From NCBI RefSeq assembly GCF_038022665.1, contig NZ_CP150629.1:2400480-2464479 (forward strand): DNA of 64,000 nt. Reading direction: 5' to 3'. A program made the position numbers and the translations under genes. The notes beneath the pieces were generated by a model that saw only the letters and a program-made list of their open reading frames with translations, was not told where the DNA came from and did not search any database. Positions 40,421-50,163 of the stretch are shown piece by piece; position 1 is the first letter of the stretch, and the number at the start of each line of letters is the position of its first letter. This stretch comes from Methanolobus sp. WCC4. Lineage in GTDB: Archaea > Halobacteriota > Methanosarcinia > Methanosarcinales > Methanosarcinaceae.

Positions 40421-42475
40421 ATGAAGAGACTTACTATCAGCATGTCTGATGAACTGTTTGATAAACTGGAAGTGATCGAGAACAAGAGCCTGTTCATCAG
40501 AAAACTTGTCGAGAGAGAACTTGACATGTTAGATAATGCTCCGCAGGATGACATTATCCCCTGGACAGACAGGTTCACAACACTCAAAGACGAAGTCATG
40601 ACATTATCCGACAGGATGGAGCTGATAGAGAAGAACTTCTCAGGAATAAATGCGTTGCTTGAGAATCCCCATAACGGAGCAGACGTCCCGAAGACGGAAA
40701 TAGCTCCGGATGAAAGTGAAATTGAAGAAATACCACTTTCAGGACCTGATCATCAAGAAGATATCACAGACATCGGGAATGTAGCCCTAACTGAAGAAGA
40801 AATTACCAATTTCCAGGCCCCTGCTGAAGAAATTAAACCACCTGAAAATGAAATTGCGGAATCTATAGAAGCACCTGCGATAGAAGCAATAACTGCAGAG
40901 GCAGAAGTACCCACACATGCAGGAGAAACAATAGCAGACAATCTTTCCGTAGTAGAGAACGAAACTGCGATATCAACTTCTGAAGAAAAAGAAGAACAGC
41001 ATCCAATGAAACTATCAGAGATGGTTGCTGAGAAGATAGAGAAGCAGGAGCAGAAAATACCTACACCGGAAAATGATACTTTTACAATACCTGAAGTTGC
41101 GATACCGGAACAACCTGACGACACTGCAAGCTTTGTAATGCCGGAAGTGAAACCACCAGAGCAGGCAAATGAAGTACCAGGATTTGAAATGCCGGAAGTG
41201 AAAACACCGGAACAAACAAATGAAGTACCAGAATTTGAAATGCCAGAAGTGAAACCACCGGAGCAGGAAAACGAAGTAACAGCATTCGAAATGCCGGAAC
41301 TGGAGCCAACGGAGCAGGAAAACGAAGTACCGGGATTTGCGATGCCGGAACTGGAGCTACCAGAGCAGGTAAACGAAGTACCAGGATTTACGATGCCGGA
41401 ACTGGAGCCAACAGAGCAGGTAAACGAAGTACCAGGATTTGCGATGCCGGAACTGGAGCCAACAGAGCAGGTAAACGAAGTACCAGGATTTGCGATGCCG
41501 GAACTGGAGCCAACAGAGCAGGTAAACGAAGTACCAGGATTTGCGATGCCGGAAATGAAGCCACCGGAGCAGGCAAATGAAGTACCAGGGTTTGCGATGC
41601 CGGAACTGGAGCCAACGGAACAGGCAAATGAAGTACCAGGGTTTGCGATGCCAGAACTGGAGCCACCAGAACAGGCAAACGAAATACCAGGGTTTGAGAT
41701 GCCGGAACTAAAGCCACCAGAGCAAGCAAACGAAGTACCTGGGTTTGCGATGCCAGAACTGAAGCCACCAGAGCAGGCAAACGAAGTACCAGGATTTGAA
41801 ATGCCGGAAATGAAGCCACCAGAACAGGCAAACGAAATACCAGGGTTTGAGATGCCGGAACTAAAGCCACCAGAGCAAGCAAACGAAGTACCTGGGTTTG
41901 CGATGCCAGAACTGAAGCCACCAGAGCAGGCAAATGAAGTACCAGGGTTTGCGATGCCAGAACTGAAACCACCGGAGCAAGCAAACGAAGTGCCAGGATT
42001 TGAAATGCCGGAACTGAAACCACCGGAGCAAGCAAACGAAATGCCGGGATTTGAAATGCCGGAACTGAAGCCACCGGAACAGGCAAATGAAGTACCAGGG
42101 TTTGCGATGCCAGAGTTGAATACACCCAGGGAAATGCCAGTATTCAGCCCGTCCGAACCACAGCAACCTCAGGAACAAGCAGGATTCCCTCCGGCAATGG
42201 GAACGGAGAGACAGACGATCCCACAACAAGCAGTAATACCACCTTCTACACCTGCCAGCGAACAGGGAGCTGGAACAAAACCGGACAAACTTGAAACTAA
42301 CATATTGATGTACATGCCACGTGGCGCAAAGGTAAAGAAAGATATCATTAAAAGTCTTGTATCACGCCAGTTCAGTCAGGAAGAGATCGACCGGAAGATA
42401 CAGGAACTTATAGCCAGAGAAGTGCTTGTGCTCGTTCAGGAAGACGGCGTAGAACAACTACACAGGCTCAAATAG
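40421..42475 (+). CDS. RHH protein with nineteen 17-residue repeats and C-terminal winged helix
   Basis: 684 residues, apparently cytoplasmic. Residues 1-37 form a ribbon-helix-helix domain (RLTISMSDELFDKLE). A short helical stretch (TTLKDEVMTLSDRMELIEKNF) and a very acidic disordered region follow to about 240. Residues 245-567 are nineteen copies of a 17-residue unit, consensus PPEQANEVPGFAMPELK. The last 60 residues, after a Gln/Pro-rich spacer, resemble a winged helix (GAKVKKDIIKSLVSRQ, IQELIAREVLVLVQEDG). Two DNA-binding-type ends joined by a long Pro/Glu linker suggest an architectural or bridging factor; this is inference. The neighbouring zinc-ribbon gene is convergent by one base. 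Confidence 0.8.
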   Translation: MKRLTISMSDELFDKLEVIENKSLFIRKLVERELDMLDNAPQDDIIPWTDRFTTLKDEVMTLSDRMELIEKNFSGINALLENPHNGADVPKTEIAPDESEIEEIPLSGPDHQEDITDIGNVALTEEEITNFQAPAEEIKPPENEIAESIEAPAIEAITAEAEVPTHAGETIADNLSVVENETAISTSEEKEEQHPMKLSEMVAEKIEKQEQKIPTPENDTFTIPEVAIPEQPDDTASFVMPEVKPPEQANEVPGFEMPEVKTPEQTNEVPEFEMPEVKPPEQENEVTAFEMPELEPTEQENEVPGFAMPELELPEQVNEVPGFTMPELEPTEQVNEVPGFAMPELEPTEQVNEVPGFAMPELEPTEQVNEVPGFAMPEMKPPEQANEVPGFAMPELEPTEQANEVPGFAMPELEPPEQANEIPGFEMPELKPPEQANEVPGFAMPELKPPEQANEVPGFEMPEMKPPEQANEIPGFEMPELKPPEQANEVPGFAMPELKPPEQANEVPGFAMPELKPPEQANEVPGFEMPELKPPEQANEMPGFEMPELKPPEQANEVPGFAMPELNTPREMPVFSPSEPQQPQEQAGFPPAMGTERQTIPQQAVIPPSTPASEQGAGTKPDKLETNILMYMPRGAKVKKDIIKSLVSRQFSQEEIDRKIQELIAREVLVLVQEDGVEQLHRLK
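41153..42121 (+). repeat. Tandem array of nineteen 51-bp coding repeats
   Basis: Nineteen in-frame units of exactly 51 bp encode PPEQANEVPGFAMPELK and variants; a degenerate unit precedes them. Units 11-12 and 14-15 (starting about 41663 and 41816, 153 bp apart) are almost identical at nucleotide level, with the same rare choices, which points to a recent three-unit duplication. Confidence 0.95.
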
Positions 42476-42476
42476 A

Positions 42477-42653
42477 TCAGACAAGTCCGGTCCTTTCCGA
42501 CGACATCTCTGACAGAGGATTACCCGGTGAGCACTGGATGCAAACACCTCTTGAATGATCATAGCACTTATTGCAGACCAGCCTGCCGCATATAGCACAT
42601 GTATTCAGCTTCCCGACGGAACCACATATGGAACAAATACCAGCTCTTTCCAT
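42477..42653 (-). CDS. Small zinc-ribbon protein
   Basis: 58 residues from ATG 42653 (70 from ATG 42689). Four cysteine pairs are present: CSIC, CAIC, CNKC and CIQC, the pattern of a double zinc ribbon or a cross-brace such as a B-box-like module. No other domain. It ends one base from the stop of the repeat protein in convergent orientation. It may be a protein- or nucleic-acid-binding module; function unknown. Confidence 0.7.
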   Translation of the reverse strand: MERAGICSICGSVGKLNTCAICGRLVCNKCYDHSRGVCIQCSPGNPLSEMSSERTGLV

Positions 42654-42770
42654 TGGGTAATACTCAGTTGATACGGTTAAAATAACCATCGGTTATTATT
42701 CACAGAAACAAGATAATTAAAGCAAAAAAGATAGAAGAACAGGCCAACCAGAGTCCTGCTCCATTCCACA

Positions 42771-44432
42771 TTATTCGATGATAGCACCCTTGCTTGCAGA
42801 ACTGACAAATCTTCTGTATCTTGCAAGGTAACCGGTTACTTTCTTCTCCACAGGTACGAAAGATTCTCTGCGCTTTTGAAGTTCCTCTTCTGACACCTTG
42901 AGGTCAAGTTTTCTTGCAGGAATATCAATCTCAAGGATATCACCTTCCTGTACAAGACCTATTGGACCGCCTTCCTGAGCCTCAGGAGAGATGTGACCGA
43001 TGCATGGACCTCTTGTCCCGCCGGAGAAACGTCCATCTGTTACCAGAGCAACCTTGTCTATAAGACCCATTCCTGCAATAGCAGAAGTTGGTGAAAGCAT
43101 CTCACGCATACCAGGGCCACCTTTCGGACCTTCGTAGCGTATGACTACCACATCACCTGCAACTATTCTTTTTGCAAGAATAGCTGCCATTGCATCCTCT
43201 TCACTGTCAAATACCCTTGCAGGGCCACTGTGTTTAAGCATCTTAGGGTCAACAGCTGCCTGTTTGACAACTGAGCCATCCGGAGCAAGACTGCCCTTCA
43301 GTACAGCTATACCACCCTCTTCATGAATTGGTGATTCGAGTGTACCCATGATCCTTGCATTGAGCTTTGGATTTATAATAATAAGATCATCGAGATTCTC
43401 TCCCACTGTCTTTCCATTTACAGTGATCTCATCAAGGTTCATCTTTGAACCCAGTCTTGACATGATAGCCTGAACACCACCTGCCCTCTCAAAATCGATC
43501 ATGTAGTTTTCCCCACCGGGCTTCAGTGAGATCAGATGAGGAGTTGTCCTGCTCAGCCTGTCAAATACATCAAGCGAGAGGTCGAGCTCAAATGCATGGG
43601 CAATTGCCGGAAGGTGAAGGGTCGTGTTGGTACTTCCACCGATAGCCATGTCCACCATTATAGCATTCTCAAATGACTTCATAGTGACTATGCTGCGAGG
43701 ATTGAGACCTTCATGGACCATAGAGACGATGCGTTCACCGGATTCCTTGGCCAGCCTTATCTTCTTTGCATCTGCTGCATGAGCAGTACCACAACCAGGA
43801 AGACTGAGACCAAGTGCCTCGGTCATGCATGCCATGGTGTTTGCAGTATACATTCCGGCACATGAACCGGCACCGCTGCAGGAACAATCTTCGAGGATCT
43901 TCAGCTTTTCATCAGATACTTTCTCAGACTGACATTCACCTACTCCTTCAAAGACGGATATGAGATCACGAGGTTCATCATCCACATAACCTGGCATCAT
44001 CGGGCCGCCAGTCACAACGATCGCAGGAATATCAAGCCTTCCTGCCGCCATAAGATGACCGGGTGTTATCTTGTCACAGGCAGTGATCATAACCATACCA
44101 TCAAGCTGATGGCCCTGAAGGACAAGCTCAATGGAATCCTCGATAGCTTCACGGCTTGGAAGGGAATACTTCATACCTTCGTGCCCCATGGCAATCCCAT
44201 CACATATACCGATAGTATGGAATTCGAATGGCACACCTCCGGCACTCCTGATGCCTGCCTTTACAGCCTCTGCAACCTTATCAAGATGAATATGACCGGG
44301 AATGAGTTCGTTCCGGGAGTTCACAACTGCGATGAACGGTTTTTTCATTTCAGAATCCGTTACGCCGGTTGCCTTCAAAAGTGAACGATGTGGTGCACGT
44401 TCGAGTCCTTTCTTGGTCTTGTCACTTCTCAT
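42771..44432 (-). CDS. ilvD: Dihydroxy-acid dehydratase
   Basis: 553 residues. Converts 2,3-dihydroxy-isovalerate and -methylvalerate to the 2-keto acids of branched-chain amino acid synthesis. Iron-sulfur ligand cysteines are visible in CDKITPG and [16 protein letters not shown], and the GGSTNTTLH and [10 protein letters not shown] motifs are those of IlvD rather than Edd. The N-terminus [11 protein letters not shown] is typical. A TATA-like TTTATTATATA lies at about 44487-44498 (minus strand), about 60 nt before ATG 44432. Confidence 0.95.
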   Translation of the reverse strand: MRSDKTKKGLERAPHRSLLKATGVTDSEMKKPFIAVVNSRNELIPGHIHLDKVAEAVKAGIRSAGGVPFEFHTIGICDGIAMGHEGMKYSLPSREAIEDSIELVLQGHQLDGMVMITACDKITPGHLMAAGRLDIPAIVVTGGPMMPGYVDDEPRDLISVFEGVGECQSEKVSDEKLKILEDCSCSGAGSCAGMYTANTMACMTEALGLSLPGCGTAHAADAKKIRLAKESGERIVSMVHEGLNPRSIVTMKSFENAIMVDMAIGGSTNTTLHLPAIAHAFELDLSLDVFDRLSRTTPHLISLKPGGENYMIDFERAGGVQAIMSRLGSKMNLDEITVNGKTVGENLDDLIIINPKLNARIMGTLESPIHEEGGIAVLKGSLAPDGSVVKQAAVDPKMLKHSGPARVFDSEEDAMAAILAKRIVAGDVVVIRYEGPKGGPGMREMLSPTSAIAGMGLIDKVALVTDGRFSGGTRGPCIGHISPEAQEGGPIGLVQEGDILEIDIPARKLDLKVSEEELQKRRESFVPVEKKVTGYLARYRRFVSSASKGAIIE

Positions 44433-44979
44433 TAGAAAACCTCGTTTACTGCTATACTTAAGCTACTATACGTAATAGAGAAAGAGGTATATAATAAATG
44501 CGTGCTACCGGGCAATTTCACAGAGGACAGGCAATCACTATGAAACGTATTCAGCCCATATGCGTAATAATTTACATGACCATAAAGATCAAATGAACCA
44601 TCATACACATGCATACGAAATAATATTACAAATTCATATTTATTCATACGTATGATAATAGATACTCGTGTATGATATGCCCATATGAAAAAAAAAGTAA
44701 CCATTAGTTTAAATATTGCATATCGCATTCCCCTAATAAATCAAATCCAAATCCATCCAAAACACTGCGTTTCAAGGAATAGTGGCTGAATTAGACACTA
44801 AATGGACAAAACCACATGCCACATAATATAAAAAGATCATAAAAATCAGAATATAGTCCAGAAACAGCAACATCAAACAATACAGCAAGTGATGAATGAA
44901 AGAATATATTCATATATAGCTATATAATAATGTATAGATATTAATTAAAATAGAATAAATAATACATATTTTACTGAAT
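44433..44979. other. Gene-free AT-rich interval
   Basis: 547 nt between divergent ilvD and the radical SAM gene. A TATA element for each is visible (44487-44498 for ilvD, minus; TATATAGCTATATAATAATG at about 44912-44931 for the plus gene). Two copies of GTATGATA (44648-44655 and 44671-44678) resemble the half-sites near 40.37 kb. No gene is supported. Confidence 0.5.
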
Positions 44980-46656
44980 ATGAGAGCAATAATAATTGAC
45001 GGATACGTGGATGAACCGGCCTGCTTCGGAGTTCCACCATACATATCCCCATACATCAGATATATTGCAGGTGCATTAAGAGAGAGAGGATTGCAGGAAA
45101 GAGACATATCCTACTTCACTATAGACGACATACGCAAGAACCCTGCAAAGGTCTCTGATATCATACAGAAAGCCGATATAACCATAGTAGTTGCAGGCAT
45201 GACAGTTCCTGGAAAATATCTGCGTTCCACACCCATAAGTATCGGAGAGATAGAAAGCATATTCAGTGCATCCAATGGAACAAATATACTGGGCGGACCC
45301 ATAAGACTCGGTTTCTCAATGGAAGGAGGCAGGAAAGCAGAACGCAGCCTCCTGGACAACACTGACGCAACCATCTGCAGAAAGGATATTGAAGCCTTTG
45401 TCTTTGACATACTTGCCGAACAGAACACCAATCATCAGGAAGTCGAACATCGCTTCAGGTCAGTCACAGAGATAGGCAGATGGGCGCTAAATGGTGCCTT
45501 CATCATCGAACAACATCCGGACTACCCCAATGTGATGTGCGAACTTGAGACCTACAGAGGATGCGGGCGTGAAAGACATTGTTCATTCTGCACGGAACCA
45601 TCGTATGGAAGTTCCGATTACAGGCCCATAGAAGATGTTATATCAGAAGTATCCGGGCTTTACAAAAGAGGAGCCAGATATTTCAGAATAGGCAGGCAAC
45701 CGGACATACTCAGTTACCATGCAAAGGACAAAGGCGGACACATCCCGGAACCAGACCCTGATGCTATCCTGACCCTCTACAAAGGCATAAGGAATGCAGC
45801 ACCACAGCTAAAGGTGCTGCATATGGACAATGCCAACCCAGGAACAATAGCAACCTATCCTGAACTCTGCAAAGATATATTCAAAACAATTGTTAAATAC
45901 CATACATCAGGTGACGTGGCTGCCCTTGGAATGGAAAGTGCTGACCCGGATGTTGTGAAGGCAAATGGATTGAAGGCGATGCCCGATGATGTCTTTGAGG
46001 CCATCAGGATGATCAATGAGATAGGCAGGACCAGAGGTAGCAATGGGATGCCTGAACTTCTACCAGGGATCAACATCGTGCATGGCCTGATGGGAGAAAC
46101 AAAAAAGACATTCGACATGAACTATGATTTCCTTAAACGTGTCATGGACTCAGACCTGCTGCTGCGAAGAATAAATATCAGACAGGTGATGGCATTCCCG
46201 GACACGCCAATGTACGGCAATGACAAACTTGTAAAAAAACACAAGCAGATATTCCTCAAGTACAAAGAGAAGATAAGAAAGGAGATAGATCTCCCGATGC
46301 TACAGAAAGTGGTACCCGTTGGAACAATACTAAAGGACGTACTCTGCGAGGTCAACGACGGAAAGATGTGTTTTGGCAGGCAAATGGGATCATACCCACT
46401 CCTGGTAGGAATTCCCGCCAGTATGCCACTCAACAATTTTACAGACATCACCATTACACGCCACGGCCACAGGTCGGTCACCGGAGTGCCATACCCGCTT
46501 AATATCAATAGCGCACCCCTGCAACTCATACAGGAGCTTCCGGGAATCGGAAAGAAACAGGCGATCGAAATACAGAAGCATATCCCATTCTCAAGCAAAG
46601 AAGACATGATAAAAAGAACAGGCAATGAAGGAATACTGCCCTACATTGACCTATAA
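44980..46656 (+). CDS. Radical SAM protein with N-terminal B12-type fold and C-terminal HhH
   Basis: 558 residues. The N-terminal 150 resemble a cobalamin-binding-type Rossmann region without an obvious DxHxxG. The radical SAM core has its cysteines in YRGCGRERHCSFC, a CX5CX2C spacing instead of the usual CX3CX2C, and ends with helical repeats. The C-terminus has a helix-hairpin-helix (LIQELPGIGKKQAIEIQKH), a nucleic-acid-binding motif. A nucleic-acid or tRNA substrate is suggested by this, but no named archaeal family is claimed. Upstream AT-rich promoter region is long. Confidence 0.75.
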   Translation: MRAIIIDGYVDEPACFGVPPYISPYIRYIAGALRERGLQERDISYFTIDDIRKNPAKVSDIIQKADITIVVAGMTVPGKYLRSTPISIGEIESIFSASNGTNILGGPIRLGFSMEGGRKAERSLLDNTDATICRKDIEAFVFDILAEQNTNHQEVEHRFRSVTEIGRWALNGAFIIEQHPDYPNVMCELETYRGCGRERHCSFCTEPSYGSSDYRPIEDVISEVSGLYKRGARYFRIGRQPDILSYHAKDKGGHIPEPDPDAILTLYKGIRNAAPQLKVLHMDNANPGTIATYPELCKDIFKTIVKYHTSGDVAALGMESADPDVVKANGLKAMPDDVFEAIRMINEIGRTRGSNGMPELLPGINIVHGLMGETKKTFDMNYDFLKRVMDSDLLLRRINIRQVMAFPDTPMYGNDKLVKKHKQIFLKYKEKIRKEIDLPMLQKVVPVGTILKDVLCEVNDGKMCFGRQMGSYPLLVGIPASMPLNNFTDITITRHGHRSVTGVPYPLNINSAPLQLIQELPGIGKKQAIEIQKHIPFSSKEDMIKRTGNEGILPYIDL

Positions 46657-46679
46657 TGCAGTTCCATAGACTGAACACG

Positions 46680-47708
46680 TCAATCCAGATACTTCCTGAT
46701 GAAATCCGCATCCTTGAGTATCTTGAAACTGACAAAACCACCGACAAAGAGATTCATATAGAAGGTAAATGCCCTCCAGGCAATGACTGCTATACCCAGG
46801 ACCGAGGATGACACGAACAAAGAGAATACGGTGGTCCCCGCAAATTCTGCAATACCGCTTGCACCAGGTGTTGCCGGTATCACTATAAGGATCATTATGA
46901 TCACCTGTGATGCAAAGACGACCACAGGGTCAGGGTGCTGATTCAGTCCTATCAGTATCACATAGAGCATTGAGAAGTCCACGAACCAGAATCCAAGAGT
47001 GTGGAATATCCCAAAAGCAAGACCCTTTCTACCTTCATTCGTAAGTACTGAAATGCTGTCGTGGAAATGTTCAAGCTCGGAGTCAACCCTGCACAGAACC
47101 TTCTCAAGAGCATCATCAGTTTTCTTTCCCAGAAGAGGGGCAAGTCTATGGACGAGGAAATATACGACCTTCTTTGTTGGTTCCGGCCTCCATAGTGCAT
47201 ACAAAATAAGAATAAGTATGAAAACCAACCCAACCTCTGCAAAAAAGAACATTGCATCGAACATAGAGTCCTTCAGAACACCACGTATGATATATATCGA
47301 GATAGGAGCAAGTGCCAGTATGAGAATACCATCAAGTACCCGTTCCCCAAGTACTACAGCAGTGGCCTTGCCCAGAGGCATCTTCTCACCATGGAGTAAA
47401 TGGATCCTGAGCGGCTCACCACCAAGGGAAGAAGGAGTTATCGAAGCCGCCAGCGTCCCCGAGGTCACGATCTCGACCGACCTCATATAGCCAACATTAT
47501 GACCAAGGGCCCTGCAGAGAGATCTTGTCCTCATACCCCATATCACATATGTAAGAGCATGTATGACAGCTGCTGCAAGCAGATATTCCGGCCGGAGTTC
47601 CGCCAGAGCGGCAAACGTATCTGAATCAAAGGTAAAAATAAAAACTACCAACCCGGAAACAAGGCTGATAAGTAATGATATGACAATCCATTTCTTTAAC
47701 TTGTTCAT
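46680..47708 (-). CDS. Flippase-like integral membrane protein (YbhN/UPF0104, LPG synthase TM region)
   Basis: 342 residues with about seven or eight membrane segments. Relatives carry the AglD/MprF-type transmembrane region (lysylphosphatidylglycerol synthase TM). Family stretches visible are SGTLAASITPSSLGGEPLRI, LGERVLDGI and TPGASGIAEFA. In archaea such proteins are linked to lipid or glycan translocation. ATG 47708 is preferred over TTG 47729. It lies directly downstream of the sugar nucleotidyltransferase with 36 nt spacing, which supports a surface-glycan role. Confidence 0.8.
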   Translation of the reverse strand: MNKLKKWIVISLLISLVSGLVVFIFTFDSDTFAALAELRPEYLLAAAVIHALTYVIWGMRTRSLCRALGHNVGYMRSVEIVTSGTLAASITPSSLGGEPLRIHLLHGEKMPLGKATAVVLGERVLDGILILALAPISIYIIRGVLKDSMFDAMFFFAEVGLVFILILILYALWRPEPTKKVVYFLVHRLAPLLGKKTDDALEKVLCRVDSELEHFHDSISVLTNEGRKGLAFGIFHTLGFWFVDFSMLYVILIGLNQHPDPVVVFASQVIIMILIVIPATPGASGIAEFAGTTVFSLFVSSSVLGIAVIAWRAFTFYMNLFVGGFVSFKILKDADFIRKYLD

Positions 47709-47744
47709 ATCCCAACCACATCTAAACAAAGGCAGGCATTCGTA

Positions 47745-48899
47745 TTAAGAGTTGTTCAGAATATCTTCCCTGACCCGCGTCCTAGCAGGAATAGAGACCT
47801 TTGGCCACACCTTGATATCAGAATGAACAGTGACATCATCACCAATAGTCACATCCGGCCCAATGACAGTACCATTCTCAAGACTACAGTTTTTGCCCAC
47901 CTTTGTATCATTATCAATAATAGAGCCGGAAACATTAGAATTATCCCCTATTGTCACACCATTGAACAGGTATGAGGACAATATCCTCGAATCATCCTGT
48001 ATAACACAATTGGAACCAATGGTCGTGTAAGGACCGATAAGAACATTGTCACCTATAGTCGTATTTTCCCCTATCACAATAGGACCAACGATAGCCGAGT
48101 TTGAACCCACCGACACATTATGACCAAGAGCAACAGGACCCTTTATACGAGCATCCTTTGTCCTGAAATGACCTTCAATGGTCGTGCCGGGAAGAGTTTC
48201 AAGCATCCATCGTTGTGCCTGCCTGTAAGCCTGAGGACTCCCCACATCAGTCCACCTGCCAGTTGCAAGAAGACCATTTATCTTCCTTTTTTTAGCAAGG
48301 ATGTCAGGAAAGAGGTCCTTTGCAAAATCATATTTCGTATTCTCCGGGATCCAGTCGAATATCTCAGGATCACATACATAGATCCCCGTACTTGCAAGAT
48401 TACTGAATATCTCACCGGGACCCGGTTTTTCTAAGAAGCGGCGTATCCTGTTATTAACATCCATATCCGCAATACCGAACTCCCGCGGATCATCAATGGA
48501 AAGAAGACCAATAGTGACAAGAGCATCCGTCATTTCATGGAACCTGTGCATCTCACGGAGATTCAGGTTCATTACATGGTCCCCACCAAGAACTATGAAA
48601 GGTTCATCACGCAGGTATTTCTCCGCGTTCTTTACGCCGCCTGCCGTCCCAAGTTTATCCTTCTCATAGACATAATCTATATGAACACCGAATATACGCC
48701 CGTCTCCAAGCTGCTCTTCTATCTTATCGGCCATGTAGCCAAGGGTTATAACAATATCATTGAAACCTTCCTTTGCAAGATGTTCTATGAGATGTACAAC
48801 TGAAGGCTTGTTCAAAATAGGAATACTTGGTTTTGGTCTTGCAAATGTCAAAGGACGGAGCCTGGTGCCCTCCCCGCCACACATGATACAGGCTTTCAT
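47745..48899 (-). CDS. NDP-sugar synthase (sugar-1-phosphate nucleotidyltransferase) with left-handed beta helix
   Basis: 384 residues. The N-terminal nucleotidyltransferase domain has the signature GGEGTRLRPLTFARPKP and the metal-binding GGDHV. The C-terminal third has hexapeptide repeats (IGENTTIGDNVLIGPYTTIG) that build a left-handed beta helix, as in GlmU and mannose-1-phosphate guanylyltransferases. It activates a sugar for glycan synthesis; the sugar is not determined. The flippase-like gene follows. Confidence 0.88.
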   Translation of the reverse strand: MKACIMCGGEGTRLRPLTFARPKPSIPILNKPSVVHLIEHLAKEGFNDIVITLGYMADKIEEQLGDGRIFGVHIDYVYEKDKLGTAGGVKNAEKYLRDEPFIVLGGDHVMNLNLREMHRFHEMTDALVTIGLLSIDDPREFGIADMDVNNRIRRFLEKPGPGEIFSNLASTGIYVCDPEIFDWIPENTKYDFAKDLFPDILAKKRKINGLLATGRWTDVGSPQAYRQAQRWMLETLPGTTIEGHFRTKDARIKGPVALGHNVSVGSNSAIVGPIVIGENTTIGDNVLIGPYTTIGSNCVIQDDSRILSSYLFNGVTIGDNSNVSGSIIDNDTKVGKNCSLENGTVIGPDVTIGDDVTVHSDIKVWPKVSIPARTRVREDILNNS

Positions 48900-48964
48900 A
48901 TTTTAGTATGAGGTTATTTTTTGCATATATCTCTAGCGACTAACAATTAATTTTTACAGACCCC

Positions 48965-49348
48965 TTATTCCAGGACACTGACATCTTTGGCATCCTGAAC
49001 GACCACCTCGAGCTCACCCATGTATTCCTCAACAGTACCTTTAATGAATAGATGGTCATTCGCAGTCACCTTTGAATCAACATCCTTTGCACCATTGCCT
49101 GAAGGTACAAAGACCATGACAACCCCCTGACCATAGTCAATATCCAGCACAAGATGATCGCCTGTATAGGTGAATTGCTTTGAAAGCACCTCACCGGTGA
49201 ATTGAACATTATCCCCCGGTACAGAAGAAGAACTGAATCCACCAACACCACTCGCATTCCCATCGGAGAAGAACGTAGCATAGGCTATTCCCAGTGACAG
49301 CAGAGCCATGCACAGAAGAATAACAACGATCTTTTCTTCTTTTTCCAT
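48965..49348 (-). CDS. Membrane-anchored OB-fold-like protein
   Basis: 127 residues: one membrane anchor (about 7-27), a Gly/Ser linker, and a beta-rich domain (FTGEVLSKQFTYTGDHLVLDI, KDVDSKVTANDHLFIKGTVEE) resembling an OB fold such as that of CcmE-like or tOB proteins. The resemblance is loose. It follows the FKBP gene by 15 nt on the same strand, so they are probably co-transcribed. Confidence 0.6.
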   Translation of the reverse strand: MEKEEKIVVILLCMALLSLGIAYATFFSDGNASGVGGFSSSSVPGDNVQFTGEVLSKQFTYTGDHLVLDIDYGQGVVMVFVPSGNGAKDVDSKVTANDHLFIKGTVEEYMGELEVVVQDAKDVSVLE

Positions 49349-49363
49349 ATATGAACCATTGAT

Positions 49364-49897
49364 TCAGGCTTTTTCTATGGAGACAAGCTCTATTGTGAAT
49401 GTCAGATCATTGCCAGCCAGATTATGATTACAATCGATCGTCACATTCTTATCAGAGATATTGACAATCGTTCCCACCTGACCCTGATAAGTAACTTTCT
49501 GACCAATCACAGGAGTGATATTAACAGCCTGGAAGTCATCAATTGACAAAGGTATAAGAAGTTCAGGACAATAAGCGCCATACGCTTCCTCCGAAGGGAT
49601 TGTCACAGTTTTCTCATCGCCAACACTCATACCTATTACAGCATCATCGAATCCCTTTATCATCTGACCGGCACCGGCTGTGAAAGATAGTGGTTCATAT
49701 GTCCTGTAAGGATTATAGACATCTTCGGCCTTTGCAACTTCTTCAATAGAAGTATCGAACACAGTCCCATCATCAAGACTACCTGTATAGTTCACAGATA
49801 TGTAGTCACCGGACTCCACCTTTTGAGATGTATCGGATTCAGTACAGCCACTGACGAACAAAGATAAGAGAAGCAAAATGAATAATATTTTCTTCAC
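49364..49897 (-). CDS. FKBP-type peptidyl-prolyl isomerase, lipoprotein
   Basis: 177 residues. Signal peptide with lipobox LFVSGC, then an FKBP domain (ISVNYTGSLDDGTVFDTS, GAGQMIKGFDDAVIGMSVGDE) with the SlyD-like insert, and ending ELVSIEKA. It acts on extracytoplasmic proteins. GTG 49897 is chosen because GGTGATCC, complementary to the 16S 3' end, stands just upstream and the signal peptide then starts KKILFI; ATG 49918 would add a polar N-terminus. Confidence 0.9.
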   Translation of the reverse strand: MKKILFILLLLSLFVSGCTESDTSQKVESGDYISVNYTGSLDDGTVFDTSIEEVAKAEDVYNPYRTYEPLSFTAGAGQMIKGFDDAVIGMSVGDEKTVTIPSEEAYGAYCPELLIPLSIDDFQAVNITPVIGQKVTYQGQVGTIVNISDKNVTIDCNHNLAGNDLTFTIELVSIEKA

Positions 49898-50163
49898 AGG
49901 ATCACCATTGATTTTCAACTATTTTATTTCATGATCAGAAGTACAGGTATGAAAAATCATATACATCAAGAATAATTTAGTGTGTTACTTCAAGATATAT
50001 AAGAGTTCTGAAATAAAGATAGATGAAAGTTATATATGGAAAACATATGTTAAGAAAGTTTCATACACATTTCACTAAATAGATAGAAAAGTACATATAA
50101 TATATAAATGCAGTATATACATGTGCAATTGTTGCAGCACATCAATAATCACTGGTGAGAATA

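Noticed and set aside
41153-42121. Possible CRISPR array
   Set aside because: The units are contiguous and in frame with no spacers and encode protein repeats.
41388-42125. A 245-residue open frame on the minus strand across the repeat array
   Set aside because: It is the antisense shadow of the 51-bp units; the plus frame has the domain ends, ribosome site and promoter.
44432-44728. A 98-residue minus-strand frame upstream of ilvD
   Set aside because: It has no ribosome site, its composition is that of AT-rich intergenic DNA, and it covers the ilvD promoter.
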